Positions 1-7,818 of a DNA stretch of 64,000 nucleotides are shown piece by piece (position 1 is the stretch's first letter; the number at the start of each line of letters is the position of its first letter). The stretch is from assembly GCA_944385415.1 (NCBI GenBank), contig CALWXC010000039.1, positions 1 through 64,000 of the forward strand, written 5' to 3'. Made by a program: the position numbers and the translations under genes. Source of the DNA: an uncultured Oscillospiraceae bacterium. Its GTDB lineage: Bacteria > Bacillota > Clostridia > Oscillospirales > Oscillospiraceae. A model generated the notes under the pieces. It was given only the letters and a program-made list of their open reading frames with translations, was not told where the DNA came from and ran no database searches.

Positions 1-27
1 TTATCCTTCTTTGGCCTCTATACGCCA

Positions 28-64
28 GAAACCCGGCTTATGCTTGACGCATATGCCGGGTTTC
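28..64. terminator. Hairpin at window start
   Basis: A 10-bp perfect stem (28-37 with 55-64), extended by an ATGC/GCAT inner stem, closes on a five-base loop. It has no U-rich tail of its own but sits just before a second, stronger terminator. It probably belongs to a gene lying left of the window. Confidence 0.5.
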
Positions 65-75
65 TCGACAGACTG

Positions 76-120
76 AGCGCTGCCCATTTTGGGCAGCGCT
101 GTTCTCTTGTACGATTTTTT
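76..120 (+). terminator. Rho-independent terminator
   Basis: An 11-bp perfect stem (76-86 with 90-100) around a three-base loop is followed by a T-rich stretch ending in a run of T at 115-121. It most likely ends transcription of a gene to the left of the window. Confidence 0.7.
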
Positions 121-189
121 TGGCAGAGCGGTATACCAATGCGTACAGATATTCGGGAAGATTTACAGATTTACTATACGATTATTGCA

Positions 190-587
190 CTTTTTATACA
201 AAATACGGTTTAAAGTCTGCTCCGGGTCTGGACAGATCCGGAATTATATGATACTGTATAGCTGATATTTGGCTGCTCCGCTTCAACTATCGTTCTGGGC
301 AGATATCACAGGACCGGTGGTATAACATAGGAACAGGCCGAAAAATGGGAGGGTGGCTACGGCGTACTCCTCCCCTAATTCAGGTGCTTTGTGCACAATG
401 TGCACTGGCATATAGATTGAAGGGCTGACCGCACTCCACTCCTTGCGGCCAGTTTCTGAAATTAAAGGAGGAAATCCCGCGTTACCTGCGGTGCGGCAGT
501 GTGGAGACCTGTCGTAAAGCAGCCCGATGGACTGTATCGGCTGCGAGGCTGTTGTTTGCGGAGGCACAACAGTTAAGGTAAGTACTT
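190..587 (+). other. Long gene-free structured leader before the sugar ABC ATPase gene
   Basis: No credible gene is visible here. The stretch holds several hairpins: a stem at 519-544 and a 7-bp stem at 549-555 with 566-572 whose loop carries GGAGG. The real ribosome-binding site for the next gene looks to be AAGGT at 575-579, eight bases before the ATG. A weak possible promoter is TTGCAC at 185-190 with TTTAAA 18 bases later. I cannot assign it to a known riboswitch class. Confidence 0.4.
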
Positions 588-1757
588 ATGGCAAACCTGG
601 TTCTGAAAAACATCAAGAAGATCTACCCCAACGCCGCCGGTGGCAAGAAGGCCAAGAAGAAAAAGGACCATGTGTCTGACGAGCCCAAGGCCAACCTGCA
701 AATCACGGACGAAGGTGTCGTAGCCGTCCAGCAGTTCAGCTTGGACATTGCCGACAAGGAGTTTATCGTTCTCGTCGGTCCTTCCGGCTGCGGCAAGTCT
801 ACCACGCTGCGCATGATTGCCGGCCTGGAGGAGATTTCCGATGGCGAACTGTACATCGGCGGTAAGCTGGTTAATGACGTGGCTCCCAAGGATCGCGACA
901 TCGCCATGGTCTTCCAGAACTACGCGCTTTACCCCCACATGACCGTTTATGAAAACATGGCATTCTCCATGAAGTTGAAGAAGATGCCAAAGGACGAGAT
1001 TGATAAGAAGGTCCGTGAAGCTGCTGCAATTCTGGACATTACGCAGTATCTGGACCGCAAGCCCAAGGCTCTGTCCGGCGGCCAGCGGCAGCGTGTGGCC
1101 ATCGGCCGTGCCATCGTCCGTGAGCCCAAGGTTCTGCTGATGGACGAACCCCTGTCCAACCTGGACGCCAAGTTGCGTAACCAGATGCGTGCTGAGATCA
1201 TCAAGCTCCGCCAGCGCATCAATACCACTTTCATCTATGTTACCCACGATCAGACCGAGGCTATGACCCTGGGCGATCGCATTGTCATTATGAAAGATGG
1301 CTTCATCCAGCAGATTGGTACGCCCCAGGAGGTCTTCAACCATCCTGCCAACATCTTCGTCGCCGGTTTCATCGGTGTGCCTCAGATGAACTTCTTCAAG
1401 GATGCTAAGCTGCTTCTGGAGAATGGCCAGTACTCTGTGGAGATTTTGGGCCGTCGGTTCGTTCTGGGTGCACAGCAGCAGGAGGCGCTCAAGGCTTCCA
1501 ACCGTCAGCCCGGCGCCGTGATTGCCGGCGTCCGCCCCGTCCATGTACAGCTGAAGCATGGCGGCATCCCCGCAAATCTGGAAGTTTCCGAAATGATGGG
1601 CAGCGAGCAGCATCTCCACGTCAATGCCAACGGTACGGAGATCATCGCGATTGTCTCTACTTTGGGTACCGGCAACCACACGGATACGGTGGAGCTGGAC
1701 TTCCTGCCTGAGTGCATCCATCTGTTTGATCCCAATACGGAGAAGAACCTGATTTGA
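588..1757 (+). CDS. ugpC: Sugar ABC transporter ATP-binding protein (MsmK/UgpC/MalK family)
   Basis: This 389-residue protein is the ATPase subunit of carbohydrate ABC importers and hydrolyses ATP to drive sugar or glycerol-phosphate uptake at the inner face of the membrane. Visible are Walker A GPSGCGKST (about 64-72), signature LSGGQ (about 162-166), Walker B VLLMDE followed by the D-loop (about 182-193), the H-loop in YVTHDQTEAM, and a C-terminal TOBE-type regulatory half. A lysine-rich insert (about 18-36) precedes the first strand, which is longer than in E. coli MalK. No permease or binding-protein gene is nearby, which suggests a shared ATPase serving several transporters, as known for MsmK/MsmX. 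Which sugar it serves cannot be told. Confidence 0.93.
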   Translation: MANLVLKNIKKIYPNAAGGKKAKKKKDHVSDEPKANLQITDEGVVAVQQFSLDIADKEFIVLVGPSGCGKSTTLRMIAGLEEISDGELYIGGKLVNDVAPKDRDIAMVFQNYALYPHMTVYENMAFSMKLKKMPKDEIDKKVREAAAILDITQYLDRKPKALSGGQRQRVAIGRAIVREPKVLLMDEPLSNLDAKLRNQMRAEIIKLRQRINTTFIYVTHDQTEAMTLGDRIVIMKDGFIQQIGTPQEVFNHPANIFVAGFIGVPQMNFFKDAKLLLENGQYSVEILGRRFVLGAQQQEALKASNRQPGAVIAGVRPVHVQLKHGGIPANLEVSEMMGSEQHLHVNANGTEIIAIVSTLGTGNHTDTVELDFLPECIHLFDPNTEKNLI

Positions 1758-1780
1758 TGTAAACAGTATCATACTTACGG

Positions 1781-1820
1781 ACAGCCCGGGACATGTGTTT
1801 TATGTCCTGGGCTGTTTTGA
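1781..1820. terminator. Convergent terminator
   Basis: A 14-bp stem with one G-U pair (1781-1794 with 1802-1815) lies between convergent genes and is followed by TTTTGATATTT. It can serve the sugar ATPase gene and probably the Crp/Fnr gene on the other strand. Confidence 0.8.
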
Positions 1821-1823
1821 TAT

Positions 1824-2483
1824 TTATTGGTCGCACAGCCGCGCTAGACCAGGCATATCCGTCAGTTCCACTGTACCCCGTGTCAGCTTCACTAATCCTT
1901 CCGACTGGAAATATCGCAGCATTCGGGTGATGACCTCCCGCGCGGTTCCCAGATGATTGCCGATTATCTCATGGGTGATTTTTAACGTGGTATCTCCACA
2001 GATGGCTTGTTCCTCCAAAAGAAACTCTGCCAGACGCTTGTCAAGGCTTTTCCAAAGAATTTGCTCCACCAGCCACATGACATCGGAAAAATGGCTGGCC
2101 ATAATTTCATTGGTATAATTGGCCAACGGCGCCGATTCCTCCATTATGGCTCGATAGGTTTCCGGCGGAATGACCCACAGATCTGTCTCTTCTTCCGCTT
2201 CCACCACAATTTCAAACGCGATGCTGCGCAGCATACAGGACGCCGACAACAGGCACATATCCCGGTCGAACAGCCGGTATAGCGTCACTTCCCTACCGTC
2301 CTCTGATAGAATGTACGACCGAAGGCGGCCGCTGCGAATCAGCAGCACACCGGTGCAGGATACAGCCCCATTATGGACCGTCTCCCCTTTTTGAATTGTG
2401 CGTTCTGTGACCGTGTCCGTCAGCAACGACTGCTGTGCGGCAGTCAATTTGTCCCATACAGGAAAATATTGCGCAAATTCCAT
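1824..2483 (-). CDS. Crp/Fnr family transcriptional regulator
   Basis: This protein of about 219 residues has an N-terminal cyclic-nucleotide-binding-type beta barrel (GxLLIRSGRLR, about 40-55) and a C-terminal winged-helix domain with the recognition-helix pattern NHLGTAREVITRML (about 172-185). I see no N-terminal cysteine cluster of the Fnr [4Fe-4S] type, so the signal is unknown. The ATG at 2483 is chosen over an in-frame GTG at 2492 because the GTG lies inside the GAGGTG Shine-Dalgarno sequence. The gene is divergent from a thioredoxin-reductase-like gene, and a perfect dyad in the shared spacer is a good candidate operator. It probably controls that neighbour in response to redox or sulfur state; this is inference. 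Confidence 0.88.
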   Translation of the reverse strand: MEFAQYFPVWDKLTAAQQSLLTDTVTERTIQKGETVHNGAVSCTGVLLIRSGRLRSYILSEDGREVTLYRLFDRDMCLLSASCMLRSIAFEIVVEAEEETDLWVIPPETYRAIMEESAPLANYTNEIMASHFSDVMWLVEQILWKSLDKRLAEFLLEEQAICGDTTLKITHEIIGNHLGTAREVITRMLRYFQSEGLVKLTRGTVELTDMPGLARLCDQ

Positions 2484-2533
2484 ATGTCTCACCTCATTAC
2501 CAACCGGATTGAAAATCTGAATGTATTGCCGTT

Positions 2534-2562
2534 AGTATAAAAAAGGACTGTCTCCCTGTCAA
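2534..2562 (-). promoter_or_regulatory. Promoter of the Crp/Fnr regulator gene
   Basis: On the minus strand TTGACA (2557-2562) and TATACT (2534-2539) are separated by 17 bases, a near-perfect housekeeping promoter about 45 bases upstream of the start codon. Confidence 0.8.
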
Positions 2563-2575
2563 TGATGTGTTTGCT

Positions 2576-2619
2576 TCCGTGACAAGATCACGGATTTTTT
2601 CCCTGCGGCTGGGTATACT
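2576..2619 (+). promoter_or_regulatory. Crp/Fnr-type operator and -10 box of the trxB-like gene
   Basis: A perfect dyad TCCGTGA-N5-TCACGGA (2576-2594) is centred at 2585. A TATACT -10 box lies at 2614-2619, predicting a start near 2626, so the dyad is centred about 41 bases upstream. That is the classical class II activator position, and no good -35 box is present, as expected for an activator-dependent promoter. A T-run after the dyad gives a superficial terminator look. Confidence 0.65.
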
Positions 2620-2653
2620 GTCAATAAAAAAGCTAGAAAGTCGGGGAATCTAT

Positions 2654-3583
2654 ATGAACCACATTTATGATATTCTCATCGTTGGCGGCGGACCTGCCGG
2701 ATATACCTCCGCGCTTTATGCTGCACGTGCCGGTCTGGACGCCGTAGTTCTGGAAAAGCTGGCGCCCGGCGGACAGATGGCATTGTCCCATCAGATCGAT
2801 AACTACCCTGGTTTTGTTGATGGTATCGATGGTTTTTCTCTGGCACAGCAAATGCAGCAGGGCGCTGAACGCTTCGGTGCAAAAACGGTGATGACGGAGG
2901 TTCATTCTCTGGATTTGACTGGTGATATTAAAACCGCGCATACCAGCGACGGAGATTACCTGGGCCGAGCTGTGATTCTGGCTACCGGCGCCAATCCCAG
3001 ACCTCTGGGCGTGCCGCAGGAGCGGGAACTGGTGGGCCGCGGCGTCAGCTATTGCGCTGCCTGCGACGGCATGTTTTTCCGCAACCGTACGGTCGTTGTG
3101 GTGGGCGGCGGCAATTCGGCCGCTGCCGACGCCAAGCTGCTGTCTCGTGTGGCAAAACAGGTCATTATTATTCACCGCCGTAATACCATGCGTGCGGATC
3201 AGATTGACCAGCAGGCCTTGCAAGAAGCTGACAATGTACAGTTTCTCTGGAATTCCGTAGTGACGGAGCTGCTCCACGATGACCGTATTACCGGAGTACG
3301 CGTTCGGAATGTCGAAAGTGGACAAGAGACAGTGGTGCCCTGCGACGGTGTATTTGTCAGTATTGGCCGGAAGCCCGCCACAGAACTACTGGGCGGCCAG
3401 ATTACGTTGGACCAGAATGGCTATATCGATGCTGGAGAGTCACTGGAAACCAATGTACCGGGCGTATATGCTGTGGGGGATGTGCGCCGGAAAGATTTGC
3501 GGCAAGTGGTTACAGCGGTTTCCGATGGTGCTGCTGCAGTACACCAGATTGAAGCGTATTTGACAAAGGAGGGACAACCATGA
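2654..3583 (+). CDS. trxB: Thioredoxin reductase-like NAD(P)/FAD-dependent oxidoreductase
   Basis: This 309-residue flavoprotein has an N-terminal FAD-binding GGGPAG (about 11-16), the redox-active CAAC pair (Cys134, Cys137) inside the NADPH domain, the nucleotide-binding GGGNSA (about 153-158), and the C-terminal FAD motif with YAVGDVR. This is the order and size of bacterial thioredoxin reductase, which passes electrons from NADPH through FAD to a thioredoxin disulfide in the cytoplasm. The ATG at 2654 fits the family length; upstream in-frame codons run through the promoter. It is translationally coupled to a DUF6132 membrane protein and divergent from a Crp/Fnr regulator, so it may be a specialised paralogue serving a membrane thiol or sulfur system rather than the housekeeping enzyme. 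Confidence 0.88.
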   Translation: MNHIYDILIVGGGPAGYTSALYAARAGLDAVVLEKLAPGGQMALSHQIDNYPGFVDGIDGFSLAQQMQQGAERFGAKTVMTEVHSLDLTGDIKTAHTSDGDYLGRAVILATGANPRPLGVPQERELVGRGVSYCAACDGMFFRNRTVVVVGGGNSAAADAKLLSRVAKQVIIIHRRNTMRADQIDQQALQEADNVQFLWNSVVTELLHDDRITGVRVRNVESGQETVVPCDGVFVSIGRKPATELLGGQITLDQNGYIDAGESLETNVPGVYAVGDVRRKDLRQVVTAVSDGAAAVHQIEAYLTKEGQP

Positions 3584-3771
3584 AGTGGAATCCCAGAAAA
3601 CTACTGCGTTATGCACTTTTTCTTGGCATCGGTGCAGGAATCGGCTGGATCTATTATCGTTTCTGGGGGTGTACCAGTGGTTGCGCCATCACATCCAGCC
3701 CTGTCCGCACCATGCTCTATACTGCTATGATTGGTGGGCTTTTAGGCGTTGTTACGGAGAGAACGGCGTAG
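3580..3771 (+). CDS. DUF6132 family small membrane protein
   Basis: This 63-residue protein has two hydrophobic segments (about 8-27 and 44-58) around a conserved Cys-containing loop, GCTSGCAITSSP. That loop is the mark of the DUF6132 family, whose function is unknown. Its ATG overlaps the stop codon of the trxB-like gene (ATGA), so the two are translationally coupled and probably act together. The pair of cysteines facing one side of the membrane is compatible with a thiol or sulfur role, but that is inference. Its last 20 bases overlap the 3' end of the convergent tag gene. Confidence 0.8.
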   Translation: MKWNPRKLLRYALFLGIGAGIGWIYYRFWGCTSGCAITSSPVRTMLYTAMIGGLLGVVTERTA

Positions 3772-4312
3772 ACGGCATACCATGGAGGAAGCAGTCCGGT
3801 TCATGGGAGTTGACAATGCCGATGGCTTGGAGATACGCATAGAGGATGGTAGTCCCTACAAATTTCATTCCCCGCCGCTGCAAATCCTTTGAAAGTGCGT
3901 CGGAAAGATCCGAATGGGTCTTCCCTGTTTCCATGCGGATCAGGCCATCCCAAAAGGTTTTTAAATATGCGAGAAAGCTGCCGTGTTCTGCGATGATATC
4001 CAGGAACACGGCAGCGTTGCCGATGGCGGCCAGAATCTTCCGCCGGTTACGCACGATGCCCTCGTCCTGCATCAGCCGTTCGACTGTTTCTGCGTCATAG
4101 TTCTGGATGATCTCCGGGTCAAAACCGTCAAAAGCTTGGCGAAAGTGCTCTCGCTTGTTCAGAATACACTCCCAGGACAATCCGGCCTGAAAGGATTCCA
4201 GCACTAACATTTCAAAGAGATATCGGTCATCGAATTGTGGAACCCCCCATTCTGTATCGTGATAGGCCACATAGACTGGGTTGTGTTCATTGCACCAGAA
4301 GCACCGCTGCAT
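3752..4312 (-). CDS. tag: DNA-3-methyladenine glycosylase I
   Basis: This 186-residue protein removes 3-methyladenine from alkylated DNA as the first step of base excision repair. It starts MQRCFWC, followed by AYHDTEWGVP, the signature of the Tag family, and ends with HEPDCFLHG. The zinc-binding set known from E. coli Tag (Cys4, His17, His175, Cys179) is matched here by Cys4, His18 and the C-terminal His/Cys pair near 170-174. Length and motif order are normal. It is read alone from its own promoter and overlaps the end of the DUF6132 gene by 20 bases. Confidence 0.95.
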   Translation of the reverse strand: MQRCFWCNEHNPVYVAYHDTEWGVPQFDDRYLFEMLVLESFQAGLSWECILNKREHFRQAFDGFDPEIIQNYDAETVERLMQDEGIVRNRRKILAAIGNAAVFLDIIAEHGSFLAYLKTFWDGLIRMETGKTHSDLSDALSKDLQRRGMKFVGTTILYAYLQAIGIVNSHEPDCFLHGMPSTPFSP

Positions 4313-4348
4313 GATTGTTCACCTGCCCTACTGTTTCTGTTGTTTTTT

Positions 4349-4377
4349 AGTATAGTTCCTGCCGGTCTATCTGGCAA
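4349..4377 (-). promoter_or_regulatory. Promoter of tag
   Basis: Minus-strand TTGCCA (4372-4377) and TATACT (4349-4354) are 17 bases apart and lie about 40 bases upstream of tag. Confidence 0.65.
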
Positions 4378-4398
4378 GATATTTAGGAAAAAATACTC

Positions 4399-4427
4399 TG
4401 GACACCGATGCGTATTGGATGTATAAT
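4399..4427 (+). promoter_or_regulatory. Promoter of the MATE transporter gene
   Basis: TGGACA (4399-4404) and TATAAT (4422-4427) are 17 bases apart, with GAGGAG at 4471-4476 ahead of the chosen start. Confidence 0.7.
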
Positions 4428-4486
4428 TGGAAACCGTTGTTGTAGAGACAACATATTCCAGCATCGATAAGAGGAGACATCACCCC

Positions 4487-5860
4487 ATGCGAAAAGACCT
4501 GACCGCAGGAAAACCACTGCACTTGATTTTGACCTTTGCCATTCCAATGCTGATGGGTATGCTGTTCCAGCAATTTTACAATCTGGTGGATACCATGATT
4601 GTCGGCAAATTGCTGGGGGCCCAGGCACTGGCGGCCGTCGGATCTACCGGCGCCATCAACTTTTTGGTCATTGGCTTTTGTATGGGATTGTGTAATGGAT
4701 TTTCCATTCCGGTGGCCCAGCAGGTCGGTGCCAATGATCTGAGCACCATGCGTCGGTTTGCTGCCAATGCCGCATATCTTTCGATAGCCTTTGCCGTTGC
4801 TCTGACTACTGTAACCGCCTTCTTCTGCGACCAGATTCTGCGGTTAATGCAGACGCCATCGGATATTTTCGACAACGCCAACCGCTATATTTTTATCATT
4901 TTCCTGGGGATTCCCACCACATTTCTCTATAATCTGTTGGCCGGTATCATCCGTGCACTTGGTGACAGTAAAACACCGGTGTATTTCCTGGCGCTGTCAT
5001 CTATCCTCAATATTTTCTTGGATTTTTCTCTGATCCTCTGGTTCCACATGGGTGTAGCCGGTGCAGCTGTTGCCACAGTAGTGTCCCAGGGAATCTCAGG
5101 TATTGCCTGCTTGTTCTACATGCGGAAAAAATTCCATGTCCTGAAAATGACCGGCACAGAACGCAGAGTAGACCTCCAACTCTGCGCGAGGCTCTGCTAT
5201 ATTGGACTGCCTATGGGACTGCAGTACTCTGTCACCGCCATCGGCTCCACCATTTTGCAGACGGCTGTCAATACGCTGGGTACGCTCAGTGTGGCCGCTG
5301 TCACCGCCGGTACGAAGCTGTTTCAGCTGTTGTGCTGCCCGTTGGACGCTTTGGGCAGTACGATGGCGATCTACTGTGGCCAGAACGTGGGCGCTGGTAA
5401 ACTGGATCGTCTTGGACAGGGTCTCCGGGCCAGTGCCCTCCTGGGTTTGTGCTATTCTATTGTGGCCTTCGGAGCCATGGTCCTGTTTGCCCCGCAAGCC
5501 ACTATGCTGTTTATGGACCCCAGAGAAACAGAGCTGGACCGTATTATCTCTCTGACCAGTCAATATATTGTTACATCGACCGCGTTCTTTTTCCCATTGG
5601 CGCTTGTCAATGCGGTTCGCTTCTCTATCCAGGGAATGGGCTTCAGCGTTTTTGCTATTTTTGCCGGTCTGCTGGAAATGGTGGCTCGTACCATTATCTC
5701 TCTGTGGTTTGTCCCACAATTTGGCTTTAATGCCGTCTGCTTTGCTTCGCCTATGGCGTGGATTGCTGCGGATCTGTTCTTGATTCCGGCCAGTATGCGG
5801 TGTATTGCTGTCCTGCGCCGCCGCTTGCAGCCGTCCCCCATGCTCAGCAAAGAACAATAA
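4487..5860 (+). CDS. MATE family efflux transporter
   Basis: This 457-residue integral membrane protein has about twelve transmembrane helices in two similar halves, starting with the family-typical N-terminus MRKDLTAGKPLHLILTF and the motif FQQFYNLVDTMIVGK. MATE proteins export drugs or metabolites using a sodium or proton gradient; the substrate cannot be predicted. The ATG at 4487, ten bases after GAGGAG, is preferred to an in-frame ATG at 4427 that falls on the -10 box. It is a single-gene unit, closed by a strong terminator. Confidence 0.93.
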   Translation: MRKDLTAGKPLHLILTFAIPMLMGMLFQQFYNLVDTMIVGKLLGAQALAAVGSTGAINFLVIGFCMGLCNGFSIPVAQQVGANDLSTMRRFAANAAYLSIAFAVALTTVTAFFCDQILRLMQTPSDIFDNANRYIFIIFLGIPTTFLYNLLAGIIRALGDSKTPVYFLALSSILNIFLDFSLILWFHMGVAGAAVATVVSQGISGIACLFYMRKKFHVLKMTGTERRVDLQLCARLCYIGLPMGLQYSVTAIGSTILQTAVNTLGTLSVAAVTAGTKLFQLLCCPLDALGSTMAIYCGQNVGAGKLDRLGQGLRASALLGLCYSIVAFGAMVLFAPQATMLFMDPRETELDRIISLTSQYIVTSTAFFFPLALVNAVRFSIQGMGFSVFAIFAGLLEMVARTIISLWFVPQFGFNAVCFASPMAWIAADLFLIPASMRCIAVLRRRLQPSPMLSKEQ

Positions 5861-5863
5861 ATA

Positions 5864-5904
5864 ACCCCGGTGGAACCTTTGACTTGCAGTGGTTCCACCG
5901 GGGT
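5864..5904. terminator. Bidirectional terminator
   Basis: A 14-bp perfect stem (5864-5877 with 5891-5904) sits between the convergent MATE and lysO genes, followed by ATTTTA on the plus strand. Confidence 0.85.
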
Positions 5905-5907
5905 ATT

Positions 5908-6510
5908 TTACGCCAATTGAAAGAAGAAAGAGATTAGAATTGGTACAAAAAAAGAGCAGATAATTCCGTGGAGCACAGAAATGACCACGGTTTCTTCATT
6001 GGTGTATTTCAGCAGTACCGGCAGCGTGGTGTCTTCGCTGGTCGCACCAGCGGCAGAGATACAGGCTGCACTGTTACACCGAACCGCCAGAACTGGAATC
6101 AGGAGAAATGCAAAAATTTCCCGCATGAGATTGCTGAGAAACGCGATACTGCCCAATTCTGCGCCTCCCAGGTTACTGATGGTGGCGCCTGCCAAGCTGT
6201 ACCACCCCATGCCGCTGGCAATGGCAGCGCCGGGAACGAGCGGGAGATCCAGAATCCAGGCACAGAGAAACCCACCGGCTACAGAACCAACGATAGTTCC
6301 CAGCGGAATCATTAAAATTTTCAGACCGTAGCCGCGAATTTTTCTAATGATGCCATCGTGCATCCCGATACTGATGCCGATGGTAAACATCAAAAGATAA
6401 AGCACCAAATCAGAGTGACTGCTGATCCAGTCGATCAACCCAAGCTCCAGGCCTGACAATCCATAGACCAGACCCAGAAACAATGAGAGAATTGTAAAGA
6501 GCACCAGCAT
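5908..6510 (-). CDS. LysO family transporter, C-terminal half protein
   Basis: This 200-residue membrane protein matches the larger C-terminal part of the LysO (DUF340, YbjE) lysine exporter family: hydrophobic helices with the conserved GMGWYSLAGATISNLGG segment (about 100-116) and NLMREIFAF. In E. coli LysO is one protein; here the N-terminal part is a separate gene six bases upstream. The split form is common in clostridia. The two products presumably assemble into one exporter of lysine or a related cation. The start ATG lies just past the stop codon of the partner, with GGACGG upstream. Confidence 0.85.
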   Translation of the reverse strand: MLVLFTILSLFLGLVYGLSGLELGLIDWISSHSDLVLYLLMFTIGISIGMHDGIIRKIRGYGLKILMIPLGTIVGSVAGGFLCAWILDLPLVPGAAIASGMGWYSLAGATISNLGGAELGSIAFLSNLMREIFAFLLIPVLAVRCNSAACISAAGATSEDTTLPVLLKYTNEETVVISVLHGIICSFFVPILISFFFQLA

Positions 6511-6516
6511 ATTGTG

Positions 6517-6783
6517 TCACCGTCCCTTCAGAAAACGCCGTGTCAGCAAGTATACCAGCACTACCGACAGAGTGGTTGGTATGGCGAAAAACAGAAAACT
6601 TTGCAGGCCCAGAGTGGTCAGCTCCTGTAGAAAATTTTCTTTTCTGCCCAATAAGACACCCATACAGAAAATGAGTACGAAAGTGCTGAGCATGGAGAGA
6701 CGCTCATTCCAGGCCTTTACTTTCCGCAGCCGGTGGACACGTCCTAAGAGCATGCCGGCAATCATGACCATAAAAATTCCCAT
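6517..6783 (-). CDS. LysO family transporter, N-terminal half protein
   Basis: This 88-residue protein has three hydrophobic helices and the motif GVLLGRKENFLQELTTLG, as in the N-terminal third of LysO. The start at 6783 is chosen because AGGGG stands eight bases upstream; an in-frame extension to 6936 reads through the upstream terminator region and lacks family similarity. It is co-transcribed with the C-terminal half (six-base gap). I did not find a convincing promoter at a sensible distance. Confidence 0.8.
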   Translation of the reverse strand: MGIFMVMIAGMLLGRVHRLRKVKAWNERLSMLSTFVLIFCMGVLLGRKENFLQELTTLGLQSFLFFAIPTTLSVVLVYLLTRRFLKGR

Positions 6784-6920
6784 TGTTCTATCCCCTACTG
6801 TAGTCGTTCCGTTGACCGCTGTCAAAAGCCGCCAAAACGTCATATATTCTACCACATTTTTTTCAGGAAAGGAAGTCCAGCCGGGTGTTTTCTTCTGCGA
6901 AGGATTTGTCATAATAAAAT

Positions 6921-6956
6921 GCCGCCCGCGTCGCATGAGGGTGCGGCGCGGGCGGC
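6921..6956 (-). terminator. Terminator of the XRE/DUF3169 operon
   Basis: A 15-bp GC-rich stem with one G-U pair (6921-6935 with 6942-6956) follows the acetyltransferase gene; on the minus strand it is followed by ATTTTATTATG. Confidence 0.85.
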
Positions 6957-6960
6957 TCCA

Positions 6961-7422
6961 TTACTGCCGTCCCAGCTTTTCCATTACATAATTGACAAGG
7001 CAAATCCCCTGCCGCTCTACCTCCTGCTTCCGTACAACGCAATAGCCCCGACGGATGAAAAAAGGTTTCGCTGTGATGGAAGCGTGGGTCTGATATGTTG
7101 GCGCGGCGATCTGCTGTTCTAGTGCGTCACAGATGGCAGTAGCGATTCCAAGTTGCTGGTGGTCTTTACTGACATATAGCCGGTCCAAATATCCGGAGGC
7201 GTCCATATCGCCAAATCCGGCTAAGGTCCCGTCCCATTCTGCCACGATGGTAGTATGTTCCAACAGAGATCGGTTCCATCGATCTGCATCTTCCTGCCCA
7301 GTAGCCCAGACGTTGCACTGGATTTCGGTGTAATCTCCAAGGTTGACGCTGTGTACAGTTTCATAGAACAGCCGCAGCAGCGCCGGACAGTCTTCCGGCT
7401 GATAAGGTCTCAATTTGATCAT
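6961..7422 (-). CDS. GNAT family N-acetyltransferase (YafP-like)
   Basis: This 153-residue protein follows the GNAT fold: an N-terminal MIKLRPYQPEDCPAL strand-helix, the acetyl-CoA-binding stretch YVSKDHQQLGIATAI (motif A, about 87-101), and a C-terminal ASITAKPFFIRRGY typical of the E. coli YafP group. It transfers an acetyl group from acetyl-CoA to an unknown amine. The ATG at 7422 has AGAGGT seven bases upstream. It is the last gene of a four-gene operon led by an XRE regulator, five bases after the preceding gene. Confidence 0.88.
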   Translation of the reverse strand: MIKLRPYQPEDCPALLRLFYETVHSVNLGDYTEIQCNVWATGQEDADRWNRSLLEHTTIVAEWDGTLAGFGDMDASGYLDRLYVSKDHQQLGIATAICDALEQQIAAPTYQTHASITAKPFFIRRGYCVVRKQEVERQGICLVNYVMEKLGRQ

Positions 7423-7427
7423 ATAAA

Positions 7428-7808
7428 TTACCTCTTTGCGGCGGAAAATACCGCCGCTTCTTCCAACCATCCCAATAGCTCCTCGTCAATATCCTCTATG
7501 GAGGAAATCAGCACATGATGGGTCCAGCGATTGGGATACGGCTCTATGGCCGCATCAATACGCGGCGATTTCTTCCGATCATTCAAACCAAATGTCACGG
7601 TAAACCATACAGGAGGCCGTTCTGCTGCTCGCCGTACCGGGTTGAAGGAAACGGCGCCAAAACTCCGCCGATTGTAAAAACTGATCTGGGTTTTGGAGAC
7701 GCGAATGGTTGTGCCGGGAATTCGTTCCAAAAGCGCTTGCTCGAACTGCTCATACAAAGGCAGAGCTTCCGCGTGGCCTTGAAAAAATAACAATGTATCC
7801 GCATTCAT
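7428..7808 (-). CDS. DUF5655-like conserved protein
   Basis: This 126-residue soluble protein carries a segment (about 30-115) with RVSKTQISFYNRRSFGAVSFNP and VWFTVTFGL, resembling the small family of predicted transport/DUF5655 proteins that bind no known ligand. The start at 7808 has GAGGTG six bases upstream and leaves a ten-base gap to the previous gene. It is the third gene of the XRE-led operon. No catalytic motif was recognised; the family match is from memory and moderate. Confidence 0.7.
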   Translation of the reverse strand: MNADTLLFFQGHAEALPLYEQFEQALLERIPGTTIRVSKTQISFYNRRSFGAVSFNPVRRAAERPPVWFTVTFGLNDRKKSPRIDAAIEPYPNRWTHHVLISSIEDIDEELLGWLEEAAVFSAAKR

Positions 7809-7818
7809 AGCCGCCACC

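Noticed and set aside
573-1772. A 399-codon frame antisense to the sugar ATPase gene.
   Set aside because: Shadow of a well-supported gene; no start signal and no recognisable domain.
2576-2600. A terminator formed by the dyad and following T-run.
   Set aside because: It lies in a divergent promoter region at an activator position; no gene ends there on the plus strand.
2567-2653. A 29-residue N-terminal extension of the thioredoxin reductase-like protein.
   Set aside because: It would cover the operator and -10 box, and the family N-terminus begins at 2654.
6797-6825. A TTGACA-N17-TACAGT promoter before lysO.
   Set aside because: Its start point would fall at the ribosome-binding site and leave almost no leader.
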